DNA from: Bacteroidales bacterium
GTDB lineage: Bacteria > Bacteroidota > Bacteroidia > Bacteroidales > UBA932
Direction of reading: 5' to 3'
Assembly (NCBI GenBank): GCA_016290835.1
Contig: JAEEVG010000003.1
Coordinates: 29,001 to 93,000 of the forward strand
Length of the DNA stretch: 64,000 nt
Shown here: positions 7,497-16,192 of the stretch, one piece after another
Numbering within the stretch: position 1 is the first letter of the stretch
Layout of the letters: each line of letters opens with the position of its first letter
Notes under the pieces: model-generated
What the model was told of the DNA's origin: nothing
What the model saw: only the letters and a program-made list of their open reading frames with translations
Database searches by the model: none
Translations under genes and position numbers: made by a program

Positions 7497-10400
7497 TTAG
7501 AAGGTCAGGTTGACACCGAGAACGAGTTTCTGCATCGTAGGATAGGAACCCCAGTCGAGGCCGGCGCCGGAGGAATTGTTGGTCGAGGCCGTTTCCGGAT
7601 CGAGGCCGGGGTACTTGGTGAAGGTGAAGAAATCGTCGAGCGAGACATAGAAGCGGAGGTTGCTGATGGCGGCCTTGCGGGTCAGGTTGGCGGGCAGGGT
7701 GTAGCCGAGCTGCAACTGCTTGATACGGAAGAAATCTCCCTTGAACATGTTGGCCGTGGAGGACCAGTACTTGTAGTTACCGACGACCTTGGCCGGATGC
7801 GGCAGGGTGCCGTTGGGGTTGTCCGGAGTCTGGGAGTTGTACAGATAGTATTTCAGGTTGTTCTTGTAACCGGTGCGGTGGAGGAGCGGGATGATGGAAT
7901 TACCGCCGAGACCGGCGCCATACAGCGCGAAGTCGAAGCCCCTCCAGGCGAGGTTGATGTTCACACCATAGGTGAACTTCGGGGTGGTCTGGCCGATGTA
8001 CTGCATATCCTGGGTGCCGACTTCGGAAACGACCTCACCATCCTTGTTGCGGTAGAGGGGAGCGCCGTCCGAACCGATGCCTTCGTACACATAACCGTTA
8101 AGGTACCAAACCGGGTAGCCGGGCTCGAAGGCCGTACGGATCTCGTAGTTGGTGGAGCTGGCATCCGTCCGGTAGGTCGGAGCGGCGCCTTCCGCCAGCG
8201 AGAGGACCTTGTTTTTGAGGGTGGAGAAGTTGGCGTTGACCGAGTAGCTGAAGTCACCGATGGTGTCCCGCCAGCCGAGTTCGAACTCCCAGCCGGTGTT
8301 GAGCACGTTACCACCGTTGGCCATGGTGCTGCTCACACCCAGCTCGGGCGGAACGGACACGGAGAAGAGCAGGTCTTTCGTCTGCTTGTTGAAGTAGTCC
8401 ACACCGAAGGTCAGGCGGTTGTCGAACAGGCGGGCATCCAGACCGAAGTCGAGCTGCTCGGAGGTCTCCCATCTGAGGTTCGTGTTGGGCAGGCCGCTGG
8501 GCTTGGAACCGTAGGCGATGCTGATCTGGTCCACGTTGTACTGATACTTGGTGGCGCCGATGTCGATGGTGGCGGCGTACGGATATCCGCTCAGCACGCT
8601 GATGTTACCGTTACGGCCCCAGGAGGCGCGGAGTTTCAGGAAGTTGAACAGCCGGCTGTCAAGATTGTCCTTGAAGAACGGCTCATTGCTGATGGTCCAG
8701 CCTGCGGAGAAGGAAGGGAAGTAGCCCCAGCGGTTGTGGGCGGGAAGCTTGGAGGAGTCGAACGCGTCGGCGCGGAAGTTGGCCTGGAAGCTGTAGCGGT
8801 TGTCGAAGCTGTAGATCAAGCGGCCGAAGTAGGCGAGTGAAGCGCTCTTGCCCGGGGAGTTCTTGGCATCCTTGTTTATGCTGCTGAGCACATTGCTCAG
8901 GTAGCGGAAGTTCGGCTCGTAGTTCGGGAGGATGTCCAGGCCGGAGGCGCTGCCTGACACGTTGTCGTCATTGCTTTCGCGGTAGGACATACCGGCCATC
9001 GCCGTGATGTTGTGCCGGCCGAGCTGGATGTTGTAGTTCGCGAAGTTCTCCCACTGGTAGTAGAAGCCGTTATTCGCAGAAACGCTGAGGGAATAGGTGT
9101 CGGAAGAACCGCGGGAACCCAGGTAGTACGGAGACTGATAGCTGTGGGTGTTCTGGATCCAGATACGATAACCGAAACGGGACGTGATGGTCAGGCCCTT
9201 GATCGGCATGAAGTTGGCGAAGAGGGTGCCGTTGATGTTGAAGCCGCCGTCGGTGCCTTCGGAGATGTCGCGCTTGGCGAGGGCCGAGCCTTCCATATCG
9301 GCATATTTGGTGTTGGCGAAGAAACCGTTCTCGTCGCCGAGGAAGCGGTATTTGGGCGTGTTCGGATCGCCGGCCATCACCAGGTCATATTTCTGCTTCA
9401 CATCGTTGCCCATCTCGGCCGGGGTGGTCCAGTACACCGGGGTCAGCGGGTCCATGACGAGCATCTGCTCGAAGGAGGAAGTGTAGCCACGCTGGGAAAC
9501 ATTCTGGGTGGACCATTTCTCAATGGAGGAGTTGGTACCGACCTGGAGCCACTTGAAGAGCTGGTAGTCGGCATTCATCTGGAAGGTCAGGCGCTTGTAG
9601 ACATCCTTCTTGCCCTTGACCACACCGTCTTCGTTGACATAGTTGAGCGCACTGAAGAAGTGGCCGTTCTTGTTGCCGCCGGAGAAGCTGAGCGAGTGCT
9701 GCTGGGTCCAGCTGGGCTCCATGAAGCCGCTGATCCAGTCCTGGTCGATCACACCGTTCTCATAATACGGGTGTTTGTAGTCGAAACGCTGGAGGTTCAC
9801 GTCGACATCGTTGTCGCCGATTTCGAGCCGCTTGTATTTGAGGAATTCCTCGCGGTTCATCACGGGACGGCGGGAGAAGCTCTGCAGGGTGGCCTTGCCC
9901 GTGTAGTTCACGGAAGCCGTTCCCTCATTACCGGTCTTGGTGGTGACGAGGACGACACCGTTGCCGGCCTGCGCACCATAGATGGCGGCGGAGGCGGCGT
10001 CCTTCAGGACCTCGATGGATTCGATCAGGGAAGGATCGATGTACTGGATGCCGTCGACCTGCAGACCGTCTACGATGTAGAGCGGAGAGAGGCTGCCGCC
10101 GTTGGAGGAGTAACCGCGGACGCGGATGCTCGCACCTTGGCCCGGAGCGCCATTGGTGATGACGTGCACACCGGAAGCCTTGCCCTGGAGGGCGTGAGCG
10201 GCATCGGAGGTGGACTGGTTCTTGAGGGCGTCACCGCGGACGGAGGCCACGGCGCCGGTCAGGTCGCTCTTTTTCTGGACACCGTAGCCGATGACCACGG
10301 TCTCTTCGAGCATTTCGGCATCATCCTCGAGGATGACCCGCATGTTGTCGGAGACGACGACGCGGCGGGTGACATACCCGATGCAGGAGATTTCCACGGT

Positions 10401-10619
10401 CGTGCCGGGCGCGACGCGGATGGAGAAGTTGCCGTCTAGGTCTGTCGTGACGCCGTTGGTGGTGCCGGGCACCATCACGGCTGCACCAATCACAGCCTGG
10501 CCGCCTGCATCGACGACCTTGCCGTTGAAGGCGCGGTTCTGAGCGGAAGCCGGGAAGCCTCCCAGAGAAGCGAGGAGTATCATCAGGACACTCGCCACTT
10601 TCAACAGTTTTTTAAGCAT
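7497..10619 (-). CDS. SusC/RagA-family TonB-dependent outer-membrane transporter
   Basis: A 1040-residue TonB-dependent transporter. After a signal peptide ending ASAQ (about residue 27) comes a carboxypeptidase-regulatory-like domain (FNGKVVDAGGQAVIGAAV to about residue 90), then the SusC plug (ETVVIGYGVQKKSDLTGAVASV, and YIVDGLQVDGIQYIDPSLIESIEVLKDAASAAIYGAQAGNGVVLVTTK) and a 22-strand barrel ending in a terminal aromatic (GVNLTF). It has no N-terminal FecR-interacting domain, so it is not of the anti-sigma-coupled class. It imports oligosaccharides with the downstream SusD. No glycosidase directly adjoins the pair, so its substrate is not fixed by neighbours. Confidence 0.95.
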   Translation of the reverse strand: MLKKLLKVASVLMILLASLGGFPASAQNRAFNGKVVDAGGQAVIGAAVMVPGTTNGVTTDLDGNFSIRVAPGTTVEISCIGYVTRRVVVSDNMRVILEDDAEMLEETVVIGYGVQKKSDLTGAVASVRGDALKNQSTSDAAHALQGKASGVHVITNGAPGQGASIRVRGYSSNGGSLSPLYIVDGLQVDGIQYIDPSLIESIEVLKDAASAAIYGAQAGNGVVLVTTKTGNEGTASVNYTGKATLQSFSRRPVMNREEFLKYKRLEIGDNDVDVNLQRFDYKHPYYENGVIDQDWISGFMEPSWTQQHSLSFSGGNKNGHFFSALNYVNEDGVVKGKKDVYKRLTFQMNADYQLFKWLQVGTNSSIEKWSTQNVSQRGYTSSFEQMLVMDPLTPVYWTTPAEMGNDVKQKYDLVMAGDPNTPKYRFLGDENGFFANTKYADMEGSALAKRDISEGTDGGFNINGTLFANFMPIKGLTITSRFGYRIWIQNTHSYQSPYYLGSRGSSDTYSLSVSANNGFYYQWENFANYNIQLGRHNITAMAGMSYRESNDDNVSGSASGLDILPNYEPNFRYLSNVLSSINKDAKNSPGKSASLAYFGRLIYSFDNRYSFQANFRADAFDSSKLPAHNRWGYFPSFSAGWTISNEPFFKDNLDSRLFNFLKLRASWGRNGNISVLSGYPYAATIDIGATKYQYNVDQISIAYGSKPSGLPNTNLRWETSEQLDFGLDARLFDNRLTFGVDYFNKQTKDLLFSVSVPPELGVSSTMANGGNVLNTGWEFELGWRDTIGDFSYSVNANFSTLKNKVLSLAEGAAPTYRTDASSTNYEIRTAFEPGYPVWYLNGYVYEGIGSDGAPLYRNKDGEVVSEVGTQDMQYIGQTTPKFTYGVNINLAWRGFDFALYGAGLGGNSIIPLLHRTGYKNNLKYYLYNSQTPDNPNGTLPHPAKVVGNYKYWSSTANMFKGDFFRIKQLQLGYTLPANLTRKAAISNLRFYVSLDDFFTFTKYPGLDPETASTNNSSGAGLDWGSYPTMQKLVLGVNLTF

Positions 10620-10674
10620 GTTGTGTTTGAATTAAGGATTAATTATTAGGTAAATGGTTTACTTTTTTCAGGTT

Positions 10675-10691
10675 GCCGGAGCCTCTCCGGC
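10675..10691 (-). promoter_or_regulatory. Hairpin at the predicted 5' end of the susC mRNA
   Basis: GCCGGAG/CTCCGGC, a perfect 7-bp stem with a 3-base loop, begins 4 bases after the susC -7 box, i.e. at about +1. It could protect the transcript's 5' end or serve as a regulatory leader. There is no T-run directly after it. Confidence 0.5.
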
Positions 10692-10695
10692 GAAT

Positions 10696-10726
10696 CAAAT
10701 GTACATCGGATTCTCATCCCCGCAAA
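10696..10726 (-). promoter_or_regulatory. susCD promoter
   Basis: On the minus strand TTTG (10723-10726) is followed after exactly 19 bases by TACATTTG (10696-10703), matching the Bacteroidota consensus TTTG-N19-21-TAnnTTTG. The leader to the susC ATG is about 70 bases. Confidence 0.75.
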
Positions 10727-10908
10727 GCCTTATTATCCTTATAAAAAAGGATTGGTGCTTTTTTGATACATTTTGAACATATTTCAAAAAACGCGCGATG
10801 GATGGATAATAGTACTCATATGTTGTAATAATATGGCCGCCGGGTTTCCGGGAGGGGGGATTGAGCTTCCTTGGAAGAATCGTGATAGAAATTGATTGAT
10901 TTTTTACA

Positions 10909-10916
10909 TATCTTTG
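10909..10916 (+). promoter_or_regulatory. glpK -7 element (TATCTTTG)
   Basis: TATCTTTG matches TAnnTTTG and ends 8 bases before the glpK ATG at 10925, implying a leader of only a few bases. No good -33 box at the usual distance is seen. Confidence 0.65.
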
Positions 10917-10924
10917 TGAAGAAT

Positions 10925-12394
10925 ATGAAGCGATACATTCTCGCCCTCGACCAGGGCACCAGCAGTTCGAAAGCCATTGTCTTCGACCAGGACGGCCGGC
11001 AGGTCACCTTGCACCAGCAGGAATTCACCCAGCTTTTCCCCCGGCAGGGTTGGGTGGAGCAGAATCCGATGGAGATCTGGAGCTCGATGCGGGACGTGAT
11101 GCTCCGCGCCGTGGAGGAGGTCGGAGACGGCCCGATCGTGGCGCTCGGCATCGCCAACCAGCGGGAGACGACCATCGTCTGGGACGCCGATACGGGGCGG
11201 CCCATCTGCAACGCCATCGTCTGGCAGGACCGCCGCACCGCGGCTTATTGCGACAGCCTCAAGGGCCGCGGCCTGGAGGAGATGATCCGGGACAAGACCG
11301 GCCTGATCATCGACGCCTATTTCAGCGCGACCAAGATCCACTGGATCCTGGAGAATGTGCCCGGCGCCCGGCGCAAGGCCGACGCCGGCCGGCTCCGTTT
11401 CGGCACGGTGGACTCCTGGCTGATCTGGAACCTCACGGGCGGCAGGGTCCATGCCACCGACGTGACCAACGCCTCCCGTACGATGCTCTTCAATATCAAC
11501 ACCCTCTACTGGGATCCGGACCTGCTGGAACTCTTCGGCATCCCGGCCTCGATGCTGCCCCAGATCCGCAGTTGCAGCGAGCCTTACGGCGAGACCCTCG
11601 TCCACGGCAGACGCATCCCGATCACCGGCGTCATCGGCGACCAGCAGGCGGCCCTGTTCGGTCAGATGTGTGTGGACGAGGGGGCGGTCAAGAATACCTA
11701 CGGCACCGGCTGTTTCCTGCTGATGAACTGCGGCCACAAGCCGATTTTCTCCGAGAACCGCCTGATTACCACCGTCGCCTGGAAGATCGGCGACCGGGTG
11801 GATTATGCCCTCGAAGGGAGCATTTTCGTGGCCGGCGCCGTGGTACAGTGGCTTCGGGACGGTCTGGGCCTGATCGAGCATTCCCGGGACGTGGAGGCGC
11901 TGGCCGCCAGCGTGCCGGACAACGGCGGGGTGTATTTCGTGCCGGCGCTGACCGGGATGGGCGCACCCTACTGGAACCAGGACGTCCGCGGCACCATCGT
12001 GGGCATCACCCGCGGCGTGTCGGGCGCCCACATCGCCCGGGCGGCGCTGGAGGGGATCGCCTTCCAGACGATGGACATCGTCGCCGCGATGGAGCAGGAT
12101 GCCGGCATCCTCATCTCGGAACTCAAGGTGGACGGCGGCGCGGCCCGCAACAACCTGCTGATGCAGTTCCAGGCCGACGTGCTGGGTACGGAAGTCATCC
12201 GGCCCCAGGTCACGGAACTGACCGGGCTCGGCGCGGCCTACATGGCGGGCCTGGGCGTGGGGGTCTGGTTGTCCGTAGAGGACCTGCGCGGCCTGTGGAA
12301 GGCCGAGAAACGCTTCTCCCGCCGCGCTTCCGAGCGGCGGATGAACGAGGCAAAGGCAGCCTGGGCGGCCGCCGTGCACAAGGCGCTCGCATAA
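10925..12394 (+). CDS. glpK: Glycerol kinase
   Basis: A 489-residue FGGY-family kinase that phosphorylates glycerol to glycerol 3-phosphate with ATP. The N-terminus [21 protein letters not shown] is the first phosphate-binding motif of GlpK. Also visible are [10 protein letters not shown], the catalytic-region [38 protein letters not shown] and the C-terminal ATP site with [18 protein letters not shown]. An earlier in-frame ATG at 10892 would add 11 residues but lies upstream of the -7 box at 10909-10916, so 10925 is the start. No glpF or glpD is nearby, so the gene stands alone. Confidence 0.94.
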   Translation: MKRYILALDQGTSSSKAIVFDQDGRQVTLHQQEFTQLFPRQGWVEQNPMEIWSSMRDVMLRAVEEVGDGPIVALGIANQRETTIVWDADTGRPICNAIVWQDRRTAAYCDSLKGRGLEEMIRDKTGLIIDAYFSATKIHWILENVPGARRKADAGRLRFGTVDSWLIWNLTGGRVHATDVTNASRTMLFNINTLYWDPDLLELFGIPASMLPQIRSCSEPYGETLVHGRRIPITGVIGDQQAALFGQMCVDEGAVKNTYGTGCFLLMNCGHKPIFSENRLITTVAWKIGDRVDYALEGSIFVAGAVVQWLRDGLGLIEHSRDVEALAASVPDNGGVYFVPALTGMGAPYWNQDVRGTIVGITRGVSGAHIARAALEGIAFQTMDIVAAMEQDAGILISELKVDGGAARNNLLMQFQADVLGTEVIRPQVTELTGLGAAYMAGLGVGVWLSVEDLRGLWKAEKRFSRRASERRMNEAKAAWAAAVHKALA

Positions 12395-12407
12395 TTATTC
12401 CTCCGAC

Positions 12408-12439
12408 ATTGAAACTTTCGGAAAAAAGTTTCATCTTTG
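12408..12439 (+). promoter_or_regulatory. polA promoter
   Basis: A TTG -33 element (about 12409-12411) is followed after 20 bases by CATCTTTG (12432-12439), one mismatch from TAnnTTTG. The box ends 4 bases before the polA ATG, so the mRNA would start at or inside the start codon. The spacer also contains an inverted repeat (GAAACT/AGTTTC). Confidence 0.55.
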
Positions 12440-12443
12440 CGGT

Positions 12444-15167
12444 ATGAAACTTTTTCTGATAGACGGCCACGCGCTCATCTTCAAGATGTACTACGCCTTC
12501 CTGGGGCGGCCGATGGTCAATTCCAAGGGGGTGGATACCTCCATCCTGTTCGGATTCACGAAATACCTGCTCGAACTCATCGACCGGGAGCATCCCACCC
12601 ACATCGCGGTCAGTTTCGACCCGCCGGGGGGCACCTTCCGCAATGAACTCTATCCCGCCTACAAGGCCAACCGCGGGGAGACGCCCGCGCTCGTGGTCGA
12701 GGCGCTGGAGCCGCTGACACAGATCGTGCTGGCGATGGACATCCCGGTGCTGATGATGCCGGGTTTCGAGGCGGACGACGTGATCGGCTCCGCGGCCAAG
12801 CGTTTCGCCGCGGAGGGCTTCGAAGTCTATATGGTCACGCCCGACAAGGATTACGGCCAGCTCGTGGAGCCCCGCATCCTGCAGTTGAAGCCGGGCAAGG
12901 GCGGCGGGGAGAACGAGTTGCTGGGCGTGGCGGAGGTCTGTGAGAAATGGAAGATCGCCAGCCCGGCGCAGGTGGTCGACATCCTGGCCATCTGCGGGGA
13001 TGCTTCGGACAATGTGCCGGGGGTACAGGGCGTGGGGCCGGTGGGCGCTGCGAAGCTGCTGGCCAAATACGGCAGCGTGGACGGGATTTATGCGCACCTG
13101 GGCGAGCTGACGGCGCGTCAGCAGGAGCAGTTCCGCGCGGCGCAGGATCACATCGGCCTGTCCCGTGAACTGGTGACGATCAAGACCGACATTGCGTTGG
13201 ACGTGACGGCGGAGGACCTCGTCTACGACACCGCCGAGACCCCTTCCCTCATCTCCCTGCTCGACCTTTACGAAATGCCCTCCCTCAAACGGCTCCTCCA
13301 CAAAGTCGCCGTTTCTGATAGCGCCGCTTCCGCCGGAAGGCCAGATGCCCCCGGTCAACTTCGCTTCGCTCATCCCTCCCAGCCTTCGGCCGGGCCCCTC
13401 CCGTTTACGAGGCCACGGGTGGCCACGGTTGCCGGGGGCACTGGCCTTCCGGACGTTGAACCCGGCGCCGCAGAAGCGGTAGCGCGAAGATGTCTGGAGC
13501 CTGCCCAACTTGTTGCAAGCAATCCCCAGAAGCTGGCGGTGAACCTGCAGGGGGAGCGGCTGTTCGCCTCGGCGGGCACAGGCGTAGCCGAAGGCGCCCC
13601 GGAGGACTTCCGCGCCCTGCTCGAAGACCCCCAAGTCGTCAAAATCGGCACCGACCTCAAAGCCGTCATGCGCCGCCTCGCCGCCCGCGGCATCCACCTC
13701 GAAGGCCGCTTCGAAGACCTCGAACTGATGCACTACCTCCTCGGCCCCGAACGCAGCCACAAACTCGACGTCCTCGCCCGCAGCTACCTCGGCGTCGAAC
13801 TGGAAACCGCCCCGCAGGAAGCAGGAAACCTCTTCGACGAAGTCCCCGAGACCGGACCCGACCACCGCCTGGAAACCGCCGTCCTGCTCCCCCTCGCGGA
13901 CGAGCTGGCACGTGAAATCGCCGCGACCGAAGGAATGCAGCGCCTCTACGACGAGATCGAGGAACCCCTCATTCACGTCCTGGCCCGGATGGAACTCGCG
14001 GGCGTCAAGGTGGACCTGGACTCGCTTCGCGAATACGCGGAGGCGCTCCGCGCCAAGATGCTCGCCCGCGAAGCGGAAGTCCGCAATCTGGCCGGTGAAC
14101 CGACGCTCAACGTCCTGTCCCCCAAGCAGATCGGTGAAGTCCTCTTCGAGAAACTCCGCCTCGACCCCAAGGCCCGCAAACCCCGATCGGGCAACTGGCC
14201 CACCGACGAACAGACCCTGGTCCGCCTCGCCGCCGGCAACCCCATCATCGACGCCATCCTGGACTACCGCGGCCTGCGCAAACTCCTCTCGACCTACATC
14301 GAGCCTTTCGCGGGCTATATCTCCCCGGTGGACGGCCGCGTCCATACGACCTTCAACCAGGCCCTGACCGCCACCGGCCGCCTGTCCTCGTCCAACCCCA
14401 ACCTCCAGAACATCCCCATCCGCACGGAAGAAGGACGCGAGATCCGCAAAGCCTTCGTCGCGGGTGAGCCGGGCTGGGTGATGATGTCCGCCGACTATTC
14501 GCAGATCGAACTCCGGCTGATGGCCCACCTCTGCGGCGACGCCCACCTCGTGGACGCCTTCCGCCACGGACTCGACGTGCACGCGGCCACCGCCGCCCGC
14601 ATCTTCCACGTCGATCTGCACGAAGTCACCGCTGACCAGCGGCGCGTCGCCAAGACGGCCAACTTCGGCATCATGTACGGCATCTCCTCCTTCGGACTGG
14701 CGGAACGCCTGCGCTGCTCCCGGACGGAAGCCAAGCAGATCATCGACGACTACTTCGCCTCCTTCCCCTCCATCCGCGGCTTCATCGACCGGACCGTCGC
14801 CCAGGCGCGGGAACGGGGCTATGTGGAGACGCTCTTCGGGCGCCGCCGCTACATCGCCGACATCAACTCCGGCAACGCCACGGTCCGCGCCCTGGCGGAA
14901 CGCAACGCCGTCAACGCCCCGATCCAGGGCACGGCGGCCGATATCATCAAGCTGGCCATGAACGCCGTCGACCGGCGCTTGCGGGAAGGCACTTTCCGCT
15001 CCCGGATGGTGCTCCAGATCCACGACGAACTGCTGCTCGAGGTCCCGCAGGACGAAATCGCCCCCGTGCGCGAACTGCTGGTCCGCGAGATGGAGAACGT
15101 CATCACCCTGTCTGTCCCCCTGACCGTAGAATGCAATGAAGGAAGAACCTGGCTTGAAGCCCATTGA
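12444..15167 (+). CDS. polA: DNA polymerase I
   Basis: A 907-residue family A polymerase for gap repair and Okazaki-fragment processing. Residues 1-290 are the 5' nuclease (FLIDGHALIFKMYYAFLG, FEADDVIGS, TPDKDYGQLV, GDASDNVPGVQGVG). Residues about 340-500 correspond to the 3'-5' exonuclease domain but lack the metal-binding acidic motifs: the DTE motif is absent and motif II reads GTDLKAVMRRL without its Asp, so proofreading is probably lost. The polymerase domain is intact, with SADYSQIELRLMAHL (motif A), RRVAKTANFGIMYGIS (motif B) and QIHDELLLEVP (motif C). Residues about 297-337 are encoded by a 120-bp palindromic insertion. The ECF sigma gene starts inside its last 32 bases. Confidence 0.95.
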   Translation: MKLFLIDGHALIFKMYYAFLGRPMVNSKGVDTSILFGFTKYLLELIDREHPTHIAVSFDPPGGTFRNELYPAYKANRGETPALVVEALEPLTQIVLAMDIPVLMMPGFEADDVIGSAAKRFAAEGFEVYMVTPDKDYGQLVEPRILQLKPGKGGGENELLGVAEVCEKWKIASPAQVVDILAICGDASDNVPGVQGVGPVGAAKLLAKYGSVDGIYAHLGELTARQQEQFRAAQDHIGLSRELVTIKTDIALDVTAEDLVYDTAETPSLISLLDLYEMPSLKRLLHKVAVSDSAASAGRPDAPGQLRFAHPSQPSAGPLPFTRPRVATVAGGTGLPDVEPGAAEAVARRCLEPAQLVASNPQKLAVNLQGERLFASAGTGVAEGAPEDFRALLEDPQVVKIGTDLKAVMRRLAARGIHLEGRFEDLELMHYLLGPERSHKLDVLARSYLGVELETAPQEAGNLFDEVPETGPDHRLETAVLLPLADELAREIAATEGMQRLYDEIEEPLIHVLARMELAGVKVDLDSLREYAEALRAKMLAREAEVRNLAGEPTLNVLSPKQIGEVLFEKLRLDPKARKPRSGNWPTDEQTLVRLAAGNPIIDAILDYRGLRKLLSTYIEPFAGYISPVDGRVHTTFNQALTATGRLSSSNPNLQNIPIRTEEGREIRKAFVAGEPGWVMMSADYSQIELRLMAHLCGDAHLVDAFRHGLDVHAATAARIFHVDLHEVTADQRRVAKTANFGIMYGISSFGLAERLRCSRTEAKQIIDDYFASFPSIRGFIDRTVAQARERGYVETLFGRRRYIADINSGNATVRALAERNAVNAPIQGTAADIIKLAMNAVDRRLREGTFRSRMVLQIHDELLLEVPQDEIAPVRELLVREMENVITLSVPLTVECNEGRTWLEAH
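13333..13452. repeat. Palindromic repeat inserted in frame within polA
   Basis: Two arms, 13333-13359 and 13428-13452, are near-perfect inverted copies that differ by two single-base bulges; both start or end with CCGGAAGGCCAG or its complement. The element spans 120 bp, a multiple of three, keeps the reading frame and encodes a low-complexity Pro/Ala/Gly/Arg segment between the 5' nuclease and exonuclease-like domains. The loop contains a further small dyad (GGCCAC/GTGGCC, about 13411-13424). It resembles the palindromic elements known to insert in bacterial genes. Confidence 0.65.
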
Positions 15168-15741
15168 CGAACTGGTCCGCCGGGCCATCATCGGCGACGG
15201 CACCGCGTTCACCGAACTCTGGGACACCCACATCGGGGCGCTCCGTACCTACCTGCGCGGTGCGATGAAGTACCTGGACGACTTCTACATCGACGACATC
15301 TGCTCCCGGAGCTTCGAGAAAGCCTTCCGGCAGATCCGCAGTTTCGACCCTTCCCGCAGCCAGTTCTCCACCTGGCTGCGCACCATCGCCCACAATACGG
15401 CGCTCGATACCATCGATGCCGAGAACCGCGCCCAGAGCCGGCTGGTCTATCTGGACAAGAGCGGCGCCGGGAGCGGCCCGATCCTCGAGACGATCGGAGA
15501 CGAGACCGCCACGCCCCTGGAACAGATTGTCGAAGAGGAGGATGCCGAGAAACTCGAAGGCTACATCGAAGGCCTGCCCGAACTCTACCGGGCCATCGCC
15601 CGGATGCGCCTCCTCGACGGACTCCAGTACAAAGAGATCGCCGAAGAGCTCGGGATGGAGCTCAACACCGTCCGGACCCGCATCCGGCGGGCCAAGGGGA
15701 TGATCGAGGCGTTGAAAGTGGAGGACGAACCCGGACGCTAG
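15136..15741 (+). CDS. RNA polymerase sigma factor, ECF/sigma-70 family
   Basis: A 201-residue sigma factor. Region 2 is about residues 20-95 (FTELWDTHIGALRTYLRG, DDICSRSFEKAFRQIRSFDPSRSQFSTWLRTIAHNTALD) and region 4 about residues 140-195 (LPELYRAIARMRLLDGLQYKEIAEELGMELNTVRTRIRRAKG, a helix-turn-helix). The ATG at 15136 lies within polA, overlapping it by 32 bases, so the two are likely co-transcribed. No anti-sigma gene of the FecR type adjoins it. The stop codon shares the palindrome CTAG with the stop of the convergent Fur-family gene. Confidence 0.88.
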   Translation: MKEEPGLKPIDELVRRAIIGDGTAFTELWDTHIGALRTYLRGAMKYLDDFYIDDICSRSFEKAFRQIRSFDPSRSQFSTWLRTIAHNTALDTIDAENRAQSRLVYLDKSGAGSGPILETIGDETATPLEQIVEEEDAEKLEGYIEGLPELYRAIARMRLLDGLQYKEIAEELGMELNTVRTRIRRAKGMIEALKVEDEPGR

Positions 15742-16169
15742 CGCTTGGCGCGGCACGCGGGGCAGATTCCGTAGGCGATGTAATTCGCGCCGTGCACGTC
15801 GAACTCCTCCGGGAAGGCGACTTGCGGGACGGGGCAATCTTCGAAACAGTAAGTCTTGCCGCACACTTCGCAGTGGAAGTGGACGTGGCGGTCCGTGTCC
15901 CGGGTCTGCTCACCGCAATGGCAGACTTCGTAGCGCAGGCTCCCGCCGCCGTCTTCGAGCGTGTGCAGGAGCCGCTGCGCGCGGAAGGTGGACAGGGTCC
16001 GGGAGATGATGGACTTGTCCACCGACTCCAGGATGTCCTCGATTTCGATCATCGACAGCGGACGGTGCTCCTGCAGCAGCGTCCGGAGGATCAGGATGCG
16101 GTTGGCAGTGGGCTTGATGCCGGCTCGGAGCATCATCTCGGCGGGATCTTCTGCAGCGTGGGAACTCAT
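15738..16169 (-). CDS. Fur-family metal-responsive transcriptional regulator
   Basis: A 143-residue Fur-family repressor. The winged-helix domain occupies about residues 10-85 (GIKPTANRILILRTLLQ, SIISRTLSTFRAQRLLHTLEDGGGSLRYEVC). The C-terminal metal-binding and dimerisation half keeps the classical residues: HVHFHCEVCGKTYC and a terminal CPAC pair, which together make the structural zinc site. It could be a Fur or Zur; the metal is not deducible here. The ATG at 16169 is fixed by a TATCTTTG box ending 4 bases upstream. The stop overlaps the sigma-factor stop tail to tail. Confidence 0.88.
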   Translation of the reverse strand: MSSHAAEDPAEMMLRAGIKPTANRILILRTLLQEHRPLSMIEIEDILESVDKSIISRTLSTFRAQRLLHTLEDGGGSLRYEVCHCGEQTRDTDRHVHFHCEVCGKTYCFEDCPVPQVAFPEEFDVHGANYIAYGICPACRAKR

Positions 16170-16173
16170 GCTG

Positions 16174-16181
16174 CAAAGATA
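16174..16181 (-). promoter_or_regulatory. -7 element (TATCTTTG) of the Fur-family gene
   Basis: A perfect TAnnTTTG match ending 4 bases before the ATG at 16169, so the transcript should be leaderless. It lies between this gene and the stop codon of radC at 16193. Confidence 0.65.
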
Positions 16182-16192
16182 CGCTTTTTCTT

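Larger units (their letters stand above)
10620..10924. other. Divergent intergenic region between susC and glpK
   Basis: This 305-base AT-rich gap contains no gene. It carries the susC promoter and 5' leader, the glpK promoter, and a small stem (10735-10740 with 10747-10752, ATCCTT/AAGGAT, 6-base loop) just upstream of the susC -33 box that could be a regulator site. No other structure is evident between about 10755 and 10890. Confidence 0.6.

Noticed and set aside
12210-15233. A 1007-residue minus-strand open frame covering polA
   Set aside because: It is the complement of polA codons with the same compositional bias; the plus-strand gene has all the polymerase motifs.
15136-15741. The ECF sigma factor as part of a FecI/FecR SusCD regulatory set
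   Set aside because: There is no FecR-type anti-sigma gene and the nearby SusC lacks the N-terminal signalling domain.
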